DNA of 64,000 bases, taken from positions 62,001 to 126,000 of the forward strand of contig ML210214.1 in NCBI GenBank assembly GCA_004369085.1, given 5' to 3'. The number at the start of each line of letters is the position of its first letter. The stretch's first letter is position 1. The notes beneath the pieces were generated by a model. The model was not told where the DNA came from. It searched no databases and saw only the letters and a list, made by a program, of their open reading frames with translations. A program made the translations under genes and the position numbers. The stretch is from Coprinopsis marcescibilis (Eukaryota > Basidiomycota > Agaricomycetes > Agaricales > Psathyrellaceae). Shown here piece by piece: positions 39,884 through 55,078 of the stretch.

Positions 39884-42063
39884 CTAGACATCGTATACGA
39901 CACGGGCGCCTGCCCAGGGATATGGGTAATTGTGCTGGTAAAAGTTTCTAACCGTCTTACGCCCAGCTATGCGAGGTATTGTTGCGTAAGAGGCCCCCAA
40001 CTATTGGCGAAAGTCAGAGACCGGAGAAACTGAGGGTTGAATGGACCTACCACAACGTGATGCTTTGTGTCGAAGAAGTCGGCAGAATATCCGGGGAAGA
40101 TGTCAGTGGGCACCAGTCCCTCGTGGCTGTCAAAGAGAGTCGAAGTCCACTCCCAGACGCCACCGTTACAGCCTTTACCTCCGAGTTCTTCGAGACCAGT
40201 CGTGGCGCTAAGAGACAGCATGAGAAAAATGGAGGTGAACGAAGCAAGAGGGATAAACTCACGGAACTGGGTGCCAATTTCTGAAACCAACGTTGCTGCC
40301 GCCTTCATGACCTGCATCATATGTGTCCAGGAAGAGGCGTAGCTCGGGTTCAGTGGGCAGTCGACCACGTTTGAACCGGGCATAGTCCAGCAATTCGTCG
40401 TAGGATGCAAGCACCGGCCACTCGCCTGCGATGGACATGGACACCGGTCCATATAATGTGCGGACCTTGTTCTCGCCGTCTTCACGCACCCAGCTCTTGG
40501 GCAGCTCAGAGCGGCGTGTCTCCTTGCAGAACGACTCGTACTCGGAATTGGTGATGGGCCGCCAATCCACGTTGAAGCGACCGACCTCAACTACTCGAGC
40601 AGGACTTTCATTGTCCCAACCGAAGTTGTGGTCCACGATATCCGCTGGATTGTGCGGTAGTTTGTCGTCGGCTTCAGAGTCATCGTGACCCATCATCAGT
40701 TGCGCAGGACCAAGCTGAGCCATACAGCTTGACGGAGGAGAAATCTGGTTCCACTGCTTGGACAATATCGTCCATTCCGGAGATCGGAACCCGCGGGGCG
40801 GCAAGGTGCCAGTTCCAGCTCGCTGAATGAGCATATAGAGCAGAGTCTGCAGTGTGATTGCCTGGTCAGTATAAGAATGAATATTAAGGGAGTATACCAT
40901 ACCTCGATGTGGAATCCTTCATGCTCCAGGGTCATAGACAAGGTACGCGCAACATTGCGGTTGAGTATGCGCTGTCCAGACTCAAGCTCATCATACAGTC
41001 GGACGAGGCGGTCGCGAACGCCGTTCCTGAAACTAATGATAGAGGAAAGGTCAGGCCAATCTTCGTCCTTGTCAGGGACTTCAGAGTGATTCTGGGAATC
41101 GATGAGCAACCGATAGCAAACAAACAAGAAAGGATATTTACATGACAATGGTCCGGATCGTCCACATGAGGGTCAATTCCACGCTACACAGCAACGGTCA
41201 TTATTGAGATGGATAAGAAGAGCAACTGAATTACCTCGAAAATGCTCCAAAAGTAGGCAGGTTCTGTAGGCTTGCCCCCGACGGATTTAGATAGTAGCAT
41301 GTCCAAGAACCTGGGTACACAATCATCAAGTTCCATCGACAATGGAAGCAGGGGAAAGAGAACGTACGTAGGGATATGACCAATGTAGAATAGACATTTA
41401 TGCCTCAAGTCTATTGGTTTCTGGTGCAGCATGGTCTCAGGGATCATCTGGAGGGTGACAAGATCCCAAGCCTTCCACAGCGTACGCCACTCCTCCAGGC
41501 ATGGAATGTTGCCTCGGCAATCCTGGAGGTTCAAGCAGACGGGAGTATATCCCTTGACGGACGAGGAAGGGGGAAAGACGAAGGTTGGCCTCTCAACGAT
41601 ATGCAACGTCTGGGAGGGTCCTAAGCGTTTGGAGACGATGGCGCGCAGGTCCGCCGAATTGATGACATTCAACTGAAAAGCGCTGGTCTTCGTGATGTGC
41701 AAATGCCGCATCTACCGGCACAAGGGTTCAGCCAAGATCGGGCAAGGCAAGTAAATACAAACTTGCCCTCGTGCTCATCGTATCAAGGCTATGAGAAATG
41801 TAGTGTGAAGGTTCGCCATCATTGCTAGGGCAAAGACTCCACGACTTGTCGTCGGGTTCTGAGCCCTCCTGCACGACGAGGAAAAGAGGGCCGGCATATT
41901 TGTCGTAGAGCCACCTCAAACGATCGTGGCGTAAATCGTCGTGACGGACGAGCACAGCGGTCTGGGGTGGGGAAAGTTCGTCAGAAAGCTCTGACGAAGG
42001 GGTTGTCGCCCTAGACGTCGCAGGGCTCAATTCGCGGCTAGAGGAGGAAGACGAAGAGGACAT
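39884..42063 (-). CDS. EgtB-like sulfoxide synthase (DinB + FGE-sulfatase domains), stand-alone
   Basis: Non-heme iron enzyme of the EgtB/OvoA/Egt1 family, which joins a thiol to a histidine derivative with O2 (ergothioneine or ovothiol route). After an N-terminal Ser/Pro leader and ~100 residues of unrecognised sequence, the DinB-type domain carries the family block LRHKCLFYIGHIPTFLD (first iron-ligand His), FWSIFERGIDPHVDDPDHCH, and the HEGFHIET motif with the second and third His ligands. A formylglycine-generating-enzyme-type domain follows (VGRFNVDWRPITNSEYE, GRLPTEPELRLFLD, GGVWEWTSTLFD). It ends VRNFYQHNYPYPWAGARVV, found only after splicing an intron near 39998-40052. Fungal Egt1 normally carries an EgtD histidine methyltransferase in the same chain; no SAM-binding domain is present here. 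The exon 1-2 junction near 41750 is uncertain; translation could also begin at the ATG in exon 2. Confidence 0.85.
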
Positions 42064-43240
42064 CGCAGATGAAACTGAGACGATTGTGTTGAGAGATGAG
42101 GAAAATGGACAAGTTTATATATGCATTCAACGGCTACATGTTACACGTTCAGCTCAGCGTAGATAACCCCAACCCGCAACCAATGGGAGAGCACTGATAA
42201 TAAGCGGCCAGGACCCCGGACGTACCCTTAATTTCAGTCATGAAGGAGCTCTGGAAAGTTGGGGACAGCAGCACGTGAGCCAGCGAGAAAGTCCGATTTA
42301 GAAGGCAAATAGGCAAGATGTGGACGCATAAGAGAGAGCCAAGAAATCAGGAGTGCAAGGCCAGAATGGACCGACACCGAATAGAAACTTTTGGGGCATT
42401 CTGTCGACGATTCCGCTGCCAGATACGGAGTTCAACGGTCACCAGAATCATCACGAGGCCTGTAAGAAGATCCGACCGCGAGGCACAATGGTCGAGAGGG
42501 TGGGACCCCGTAAACGATGCCAAAAGTGGTGCCAGCTTGCAGAAAATGGAGGGCCGCCTTCCGGATAGTGGGCGTGCGAGAGCGATGACGATGGGTTGAT
42601 TACGTGATGAGGGGACAGTATCGACCGAGGTTGCAAGGTCTCTCATCCCAAAGCCAGCGATGAGGAGATCCAAGCAGGAAAAGGTCAGGACATCTACGCA
42701 AAGGCGAACCCGCTTTATTCGAGAAAGTTGGAGATTTGGGTAAGCTGAGGAGGCATCCAAGCAGTGCACAGAATGAAAGGAGACTCCGTTTTCGCTGCTC
42801 GTATTACATTTGGGCTTTCGGAGAGGACAGGAAGGATGAAGACAAAAGACTGCAGAACACAGGCAGAAAGAAAGAGATGTAAATTATTTCTTGCGACGCG
42901 TTATATGGGCTATCGCGCTTTTCGAACTCAGACGATGGCGTGCTATTGCGTGCTTTCACGTGACCATGAGGTTGGGCGCCTAAACCATAAAACGTGAACG
43001 CGAGCAAGGCACACTCATACTCGTTCACATACTCGCTCATAACTCATGGGTCATTGCGTCGTCGTAAAGGTCGTTACTAATTATTCGAGTTCAAGTACAG
43101 TTCGCGGTAATTCATGCGATCAAAGCTAGTAAGTTAACATATAAAGAATACTGCAGTCACCAGAAACAGCTCTGCCAGCAGGGACGGGAGTATTTAATTT
43201 AATGCATATAAGAGAATAAAAAGTCCATCCGAGTCCTCGT
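42064..43240. other. Large intergenic region with no recognised gene
   Basis: An 1,177-bp stretch between the EgtB-like start and the SPA2 stop. The left part should hold the EgtB-like promoter. Short ORFs on both strands (for example 42318-42599 plus, 42347-42769 minus, 42804-43040 minus) read as arginine/serine-rich chance translations. I see no tRNA, repeat or transposon end. A small unrecognised gene cannot be excluded. Confidence 0.45.
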
Positions 43241-46200
43241 TTAGCTCAGCTTCATCAGCCCCTTCATGGCGTTGGCTATCGCAAACGACGACTTGGCCAT
43301 GACTTGCCTCGATTCTTTCGTGATCTCAGGCATGGCTTGAACCTCGCTGAGCTTGTTGGCGTGATCTCCGAGTTCCCGTAGAAAGTCGTTTCCTTGTTGC
43401 ACCGAAGCTGACGGAAGGTTGTCATTGCACACGGCTACGATACTCGACACGATCGTTATAATCTGCGTCAAATTTTCGTTCAGAGTTGGAGCTGGCGTCG
43501 GGCTACGGACTGCGGAGAGGACACTCTGTATCGCATAGACGATGGATTCCGTTTGTGCTTCCAGATATGGCTGAATAGGAATGTATTAGTGACATTTCAA
43601 GTTCAGCGAAGTGAGATAGCTACCTTGAGTTCTGCCCAGGCGTCTTCTCCTTCGAGTGGCGCAGAGTCATCACTCATTGCTCCGCCTAAACCTGGCTGTC
43701 TGTCGAACAGTGGAGTCGGAGAGTTCGTCTTTTCAGAGCTCGAGTTTTGCGATGGCGGTCGCCGTCTGGAATCCACATATGTACGATTGGGGGGAGATGA
43801 AGGCGAATCCACAAACCGGTTGCGGTTAGATGACACCGACGCCTGGCTGGCCTTGCGCTGATGATTAACATTGAAGCTCGAGCCCGACTCGCCGACGGCC
43901 CGTAGACTAGGCATGTATCCGTTTGTGGCAGAAGGAGGTGGCGAACTGTACTGGAATTGGTCTTGCTCAGCTTTTGTGCTCTTCCGGATACGGACCAGTC
44001 TGGAGATCTCCGTGATACAGCTTGAAACATGACTCGCGGCGGCATCCAGCAAGCTCACGGGTGACATTCCATTACTGGTCGCGTGTGTTCTGGACGCAGC
44101 AGTCAGATTTCCCAGTGTCGCTTCAGCCCGCTCCCTCAAAGCTTTCAGAGCGTCCAGATCCACTTCTCGATCGATTGGCCTTCGTTCAAATGCCCGCGCA
44201 TCGTCAATGATGTTGGTTACAGCGTTAACAACGGTCTTCATGGGGGCGAGGACACGGGTTGGGGCGTTGGACCGACCAGCTGTGAGCAGGCTATCGACTG
44301 CCGACATGAAGGCTGTGATATGGATATCGAGGACACCGCCGTCGGTCGCGACTGGAAGTTGGTCGTCGGATTTCTCGAATTTTGGAGTTGGCAAAAATAA
44401 TTGAGAGGTAGCTACTTCGATGTTAGTTGAGGACGAAAGGATGGTATCGTTGAATACATACTTTTAATGCTGCGCAGCTCTGTCTTAGCTTGCTCATACT
44501 TCCGCTTGTACTCCTTCAACTGAGCATCAAGATCACGGATTACGGCAAGATCTGAGTCTTTGGCAGTCATCAGCTCATCGTTGCGACGACTGAGGTTGCC
44601 GAGCTCAAGAATTAGACCTTCCATATCGTTTTGAAGTTGATCAACGATATCTTTATCGGCCTAGAAAAGGATATTGGCTGTGAGAATGAGAGATATCAGA
44701 GATAATTGATACACACCTCGCCCAAGGCACCTCGTTGGCTTTCTAACTCTTCACATCTATCGCGCAGAATTTGTATTTCTTCCTCGTCATCCTGAGTTCG
44801 TCTAGCTTCCCTCTCCCTGTCCCGTTGGCGTGTCTCTTTGAGTTCGTCGAGATCTCTTTGCAAAGTAAGAATGGTATTCGAATGTTCTTCCGCTTTCTGT
44901 ACGACGACCAATGAGTGTCATTGTTCAAGAAAGAGCAAGGACAACTTACCCGACGGAAAGAAGTCAATTCGTCTTCCAACTGAGCGACACGGGATTGGGC
45001 CTCCATCCATAGCCTTTCTTTCTCCTTTGCCTCGCTTGCTTCCCGCTGCAGATTGGTGATCTGGCTTTGCATCGTCGCGATCTTGAACTCGTAGTCACGC
45101 CGAATCTTATCCTCATCCGCAACACTTGCGCGACCTCCGAAACCACGGCCACCTGCAGACCGATCCGAGTTTACAGAAGCACGTCCGTACTTGTCGTAAA
45201 AGTCGTCCCCACTCTTGTTACCAGCACCTGATGGGTCTTCATCGTCATCATCCAACTTCAATCGAGCTGTGAGGCCACTCAATCCTGCTGGTGGGCTCCT
45301 AGCGCTGAGTGGACTGGGATACTCGCTTGCGCTATCGTCGGCTATATCTCGAGCGAGATCGGGGTTTGGGGTATCCATGTTCCCAGTGCTTTCCCGTTCA
45401 TCTCGACCATAGGGTACTTCAATATATTCCTCTTCCATTGTGCTCTTGATAGGAATGACCATGCCGCTCGTCGCCGTCGTACTCTGAGATGGTCGATCTC
45501 CAGTCGCGGTGTTGTCGCTTGCATTGCTCGCACTGGCTCCACTCGGACGCCGAATGAATTCCCGTTCGCGATCTTCAGACTTGCGCCCAACGTCTTGCGA
45601 TGGTTTACGGCGCGATGCCAGGGCAGCAGGAAGAGTATCGTCGTTACCTCGTGCACCAGGGTAATCTTCTGGCCTACGATAGCTCTCTTCGCTCCGTCGG
45701 GGAGGTGTTGGAAAGTCGGCCTCGCTTGGCCTTCGCCTATCGTCTGACGGCCTGCGATTCGAAGCATAACCGCTGTCGGATGATCGATCGGTTGAGTTGC
45801 GCGGTAAGGGGCCATTGCGAGAAGAACTGGATCCATAATCAGGTGCTGGGTAGTCATCATATCCCGACTCAGCTCCCCTTCCTGAGGGCTATATGATATT
45901 AGATGGACCTCGCATAAAATAGCGGCCACTGGTTGAGAACTCACGTCTTCCTTAAACTCTGGATATCGGCGGGCAAGTTCGAAGTAGACATCACTCGAAA
46001 GGTCCTCGAACCTTGAAGTCGGTAATGTTGCAAGCTTCTGACGAGCTTGATTTCGTTTCGGGTGGAACTCCTGTCGTACAGGGAGAAAAGGGACTAAAGG
46101 CGTGAACCCAATGTTAGTGCAACGATAGCATATGAGTGAACGTGGAGAACGCGCCTTGCCCCTCGTCGCTCTTCCTTCTGATCAATTCGTCGTATACATC

Positions 46201-46533
46201 CGTCGACAGCTCGTGGAATTGTTGGATTGTCAACCGCGTAAGCTTCTGCCTTGCTGTTGACCGGGAATTGGGTTGGGCTATTGAGGAATCACATTAATGA
46301 TTGTGCACGTAACAAGGTAGGAACATGCTGAACGCACATCTGGCCAAATACGCCGCAAGGTATTTTGAAAGCTCTTCGAAATGGGTCTTCGAGACCTGCC
46401 GGTAATCAATTTGGGCTCCTGCTCCAGGACCATTCTTGCCAGAAGTACGATATGAGTCTGTTCGATATGCAGAAACACCAGAGAAGGAGGTGGGCGTCGG
46501 CGACGGTGCCCTTGAAGGCCGTTTCATGGACAT
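43241..46533 (-). CDS. SPA2: Spa2-type polarisome scaffold protein
   Basis: Scaffold at hyphal tips and septa that links the formin, MAP-kinase modules and Rho signalling. The N-terminal ~130 residues carry two Spa2 homology (SHD1/GIT) repeats. They are spread over several exons, with the signatures LTIQQFHELSTDVYDELIRR and LPTSRFEDLSSDVYFELARR. A Ser/Arg/Pro-rich disordered region of about 250 residues follows. Then comes a long coiled coil (EDKIRRDYEFKIATMQSQI, HSNTILTLQRDLDELKETRQ, EGLILELGNLSRRND, KRKYEQAKTELRSIK). The C-terminal domain begins DIHITAFMSAVDSLLTAGRS and ends with a helical bundle (KSSFAIANAMKGLMKLS). The layout is that of basidiomycete Spa2 homologues. The start is the ATG at the end of the first exon (MSMKRPSRAPSP). 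Confidence 0.9.
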
Positions 46534-46688
46534 GGTAGAGGATTAAGAAGTTTAAGTTTAGGGAACCATCTGGTTGTCGTGCTCACTGCGTGGTCCAACA
46601 CCCGTCGCAGCCTGCCATGCCCCTTCCGCGTTTCCCATCAAAATTGTCCATTTTAATTACATAATTATGTAATAAATCGGTAACTGTA

Positions 46689-47967
46689 TTACTGGGCCTT
46701 AGACTCCCGCTCTATCTTGCGAAGTGCCCTCCGACGGATGTCTTTGTGCAGATTGTGCGTGTAGCTGATAAAGAGGCTGGGAACTCCAACAAGTGTCATC
46801 GCATAATCAATCAGTGCGTGTGGCCAGAATGGTGTCGACGTGTTAGGCCGACCACTAAAGCTTGCACCACATGCCAGCCCAATTTTGGATAAAACAGACC
46901 GGACATAGACAGATGGCGTGGGGATGAAAAGAGACGGCTTGCGAATCTTCGAGAGATTGGACACCTGTACGGACTTGAATTACGGCGGTCGAGGAAAAGT
47001 ATAAATCAAGAGACTTACGACAAAGTAGGTGTTCACATGTTCAACAACGATACCGTCTTTCTTCACCTCTTCGCCTAGGGCACTTGAGAAAGTTGACAAG
47101 AATGCCTTGGTTCCAGAGTAGGTTGCCAACATGGCAGAAGGGACGGCGCCGGAAAATGAACCAATATTGAGGATTAAACCTCGTTTCCTGGGACAAGTCA
47201 GCGACTGCAGTTGTTAATTGAGTCCCTCAACTCACTTTTGAATCATGGCTGGAAGGGCAAAATAAGTGACTCGAAGAGTGGCATTGACGTTAATTTGCAC
47301 AATGTCCCTCATCTCGTCTAATGGCGTGTCGACCAAGTAAACAGGCATGTTGTGCGACTTGCCGACATTGTTGACCAGTACGCCAATATCCAATCCCCGG
47401 AAAACATCTGCCAACGCGTCGTACTCCTTGTCACCGGCAGCCGCAAAGTCAATAGAATGGGTAAGCGTCTGAACGTTGTACTTTTCGCCTTAACATACGC
47501 GTTAGACCAGGCCCAAGTGGCATTTCGAAATGCAGTCTCACCTATTTCGTTGGCAGCTGCGGTCAACAAGCCTTGATTCCTTGCAATCAAGAGGATATTG
47601 AATCCGGCCTTTCCCAGTTGGATAGCAAACTCCTTTCCAATGCCATTGGTTGCCCCTGTGACAACAGCCCAAGCTCCTTTCTTTGCACCAAACTTTTTCA
47701 ACTGCGGGGCAAGATAGGTTGAGTGGTAGAACGACATGTTTGCGAGATTGAAAGCTTACACTGGCACCAGGAAGGACAAGAGTCTGGAGGAAAACCGAAA
47801 GTGTTTGGTACAGAACCCGAAGGGCACTGAACGAACCAACGGCGAGCAGGAACGCTGCCAAGCACGGTTTGTCGCGAACTGGATTTCTGTGTCAAGGACC
47901 GTTGAGGACCAATATAGTATTACTTACCTATGGTCTGGGCAAGTTCCATTATTTGCGACGTAGCCAT
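46689..47967 (-). CDS. Very-long-chain 3-oxoacyl-CoA reductase (KAR, Ifa38/Ybr159-type)
   Basis: ER-membrane short-chain dehydrogenase performing the first reduction in very-long-chain fatty acid elongation. A short first exon (47928-47967, MATSQIMELAQTI) joins to a second with a membrane helix (CLAAFLLAVGSFSALRVLY). The catalytic domain then opens with LKKFGAKKGAWAVVTGATNGIGKEFA, the NADPH-binding glycine motif. VLVNNVG and IVQINVNATLRVTYFALP follow, then the active-site serine in LNIGSFSG and YxxxK in ATYSGTKAFL. The C-terminal portion (SLFIPTPSVYVRSVLSKIG, PHALIDYAM) and the basic end (RRRALRKIERESKAQ) fit KAR enzymes, whose C terminus often carries an ER-retention lysine signal. Because of the splicing, the MSF start at 47737 lies inside an intron and was not used. 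Confidence 0.92.
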
Positions 47968-48356
47968 CTTCGTAACGAGTCTTCAATAGTTCCCAAGATG
48001 ATTAAACAAGTACTGGTCAAGCAGTCGTTGAAGAACTTGAAAGTGGTGTTGCTGGCGCCAATCACGTGGGCTTTCCGCGCTTAAAATAGATCTCGGGTAT
48101 TTCGGCTTATCATCTCAGTCCCTAGATTGTCGACAGTTGTGCCCATTGACTTTCCATGACCATGTAGGAGCAAGGGTGGCCCTGTTCCACCTTCCGGCAT
48201 GCCGCAGTCCAATACTTTGGGATAACATCGCAGAGGGTCAGGTTTAGCATGACAGAAGTCAAAGAAATTCCAAGGCCGAATTCCCGACACCCGAAATGAA
48301 ACCATACGTTACCTGTCAAACTGTGAGCTCTCGAATCCTGCCTTACTACTATTATC
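47968..48356. promoter_or_regulatory. Divergent promoter region between KAR and decarboxylase genes
   Basis: A 389-bp spacer between divergent starts. No gene is supported; minus-strand ORFs in it read as chance sequence. No specific control element recognised. Confidence 0.35.
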
Positions 48357-50372
48357 ATGGACATCGAACAGTAGGCGTTGAGTCAATGACTTTGGCTGCT
48401 TCTGGGCTCATATTTGCTTAATTTATCAGGTTCAGGAAGGCGGGTTATCAAGCCATCGACAATATTTGTGACTACTTCTATTCTCTGGGAGATAAACCTC
48501 TCGTATCCCCTGTAGAACCTGGGTATCTAAGTAAGCTCGTCCCCAGTGAGTATGCCTTCTACATGACCTTGAAACTGCCAGGCTCAATGTTGTAGGCAGT
48601 GCCCCAGATGCTGGAGAAGACTTTGACCAGATCTCTGATGATTTCAAGGAACTCATTCTGCCAGGTGTGTTAATGGCAAGCCCTTTGACCACCATCATTG
48701 ACGCCCGACCAAGGTATCACCCCCTGGCAACACCCATCCTTCTTTGCCTACTTCCCGACATCCTGCACTTTCGAAGGCATCCTAGGAGATCTATACTCCA
48801 GCAGCGTTTCCAATCCTGGATTTAATGTACGCTTCGTCTCTGCTCTTCAAGTATTAGACGCCGAACCTTTCTATCAGTGGTCTGCCAGCCCCGCCTGTAC
48901 TGAACTAGAGGTGATCGTTATGGACTGGGCTGCAAAGTTATTCGGTCTATCTCCGGCATTCTACAACACTTCTGAAGTCGGTGGTGGTGTTATCCAGGTG
49001 TGTGCATTACACCAGGCCAATGTCAATAAGTGTTATAATGTACTCGACTACAGACAACGGCTTCCGACTCCGTCTTAGTTGCCGTCGTCGCTGCGAGATC
49101 TCGATATCAGAAAGCACACCCTAACACCAGGATTGAAGAGCTCGTGGTGTACACAACAACTCAAACCCATGCTCTCGGAAAGAAGGCGGCGTTGATCTTG
49201 GGCTTGCAGATCAGAGTCCTTGAAGTTTCCAGCGACGACGAGTTCGGACTCCGCGGTGACAACCTTCGCTCTTCACTGGAAAAGGATAAACAAGCAGGCC
49301 TCAAGCCCTTCATCTTCAGTATGCTCAATTACGGATGCCCATTTTCCTCAGATTGAATCATACTTTGCCTAGTTGCAACCGTTGGAAGCACGTCGTCTGG
49401 CGCCATCGACAATCTGCAAGAAATAGGACAAACTCGTGAGTCGCAATTCTACAGTCTAAGAAGCAGCATCACCCACCCAAGTACCTAGTTGATAATTACC
49501 CAAATATCTGGTTGCACGTCGACGCAGCTTGGGCCGGAGTGGCCCTTTCCTGCCCTGAGTACAGGGAACCACTCCGCCTTGCGGACATTAACGAATACGC
49601 CACCTCTTTCTGCACAAACTTTCACAAAGTGCGTAATCTTTCATTTCACAATCATCATCTTCTGACCTTTAGCCTCAGTGGGGTCTTGTCAACTTTGATT
49701 GCTCTGGGTTCTGGGTCAGAGACAGGAAGCTTCTCACAGAAGCGTTGGACGTCACTCCGCTGTATCTTAGGACCAAGGAAGGCGACGCAGGTATGCGTGT
49801 TCGCTCTACATGGGACATACTTGGAGAACAAATTTTCCAGGCACCGTTATAGACTACCGAAACTGGCAATTACCACTAGGCCGACGTTTTAGGGCTCTGA
49901 AGGTCTGGTTTGTTCTTCGCAGCTATGGCGTTTCTGGCTTTCAGAAGCATATCCGAGAGGTATGCTCATGGCCGCTCTGTTCAAACGGTTTAGCAACGTT
50001 TCTGACTTTGTTTAGTGCATAGATAAGAACAAGACTTTCATAGGCCTTGTCATCAACTCTAAATACTTCAAGCTTGTCACCGAACCATCCCTGGCGTTGA
50101 CGGTATTCCGTCTTCTCCCTGGGAAGGAATCAACTCAAGCTCAGACTACGGAAAGGCTCAACGAACTCAACCAGATTTTCTTCGACTTGATTTCCTCCCG
50201 CAAGGACCTCATGCTTACGAAGACGAGTCTCAACGGCGAAGTATGTATTAGGTTTGTCGTTGGCTCCAGCAGAACTACACTCGACCACGTAATTCGTGCC
50301 TACAACATCCTGGAGGAAGAGGCCAACAAGGCGCTTCAACTATGGGCTGAACCCCACGAAGTTGCGGTATAA
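48357..50372 (+). CDS. Aromatic-L-amino-acid decarboxylase family (PLP-dependent, type II)
   Basis: Predicted PLP-dependent decarboxylase converting tryptophan, tyrosine, phenylalanine or dopa to the amine. The first exon is short (ATGGACATCGAACA, 48357-48370) and splices to read [18 protein letters not shown], the family N terminus. Later exons carry [35 protein letters not shown], the [12 protein letters not shown] region and [18 protein letters not shown]. Next are [19 protein letters not shown] (Asp that holds the pyridine nitrogen) and [19 protein letters not shown], where the Lys of HKW should bind PLP. The C-terminal domain ([38 protein letters not shown]) is complete. At least ten introns. 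Substrate choice cannot be read from the sequence. It is convergent with PEX1, the coding ends being 74 bp apart. Confidence 0.9.
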
Positions 50373-50446
50373 ACTGCTTAATGCAATTAAAACTAAACGA
50401 ATGTTGGTTAATCGGCGAATATATTGAATTGTTACTCAAACAGTCC

Positions 50447-54531
<4,085 letters not shown>

Positions 54532-55078
54532 CTTGAGATGTTATTTCGACGTCCGTTACCTATCAACGTTCAGCTCTAGATTCTAAGAGCATTTAGATTC
54601 CTCGAAGCGCTTGCACTTGACTAGGAGTCCATACCGGCTCATCCGAGTCCAGATGGGTGCCGGCGGCTATGCCCTTCCTCGTGATTAAATTCGCAAGTCC
54701 ACGTGACCGTTTTTCTGACATCCGGATAGGGGGTAGTGATAAAAGGGTTTCCGGAAAAGCTAATAACTGAATGATAATCGATAGCAGGAGAATGGTAAAT
54801 GAATAGTTGAAGACTACCGGAAAGTTGCGCGTATATAGGGATACAAAGGTCAATGCAGAGAGATAGTACAATGTTTACAACCACATGCCAATTCAGATAA
54901 AAGAAAATAAAAATTGAAAGCATAATGATAGCACATGACGATAGTGAATAAAGGGATGAACTGAGAGGAGTCGTGAGCGATGAAAGCATAGTACAAACCA
55001 AAAAAATAACCCGACCACAGACCAGGAGGGAACATCGAGAATAAGAATAAAACTGAACCGATGAAAGGCTACGTTTGC
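54532..55078. other. Intergenic region upstream of PEX1, downstream of the ankyrin gene
   Basis: A 547-bp AT-rich spacer with the PEX1 promoter and the 3' untranslated region of the ankyrin-repeat gene. Minus-strand ORFs here translate to hydrophobic, AT-driven sequence and are not supported. Confidence 0.5.
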
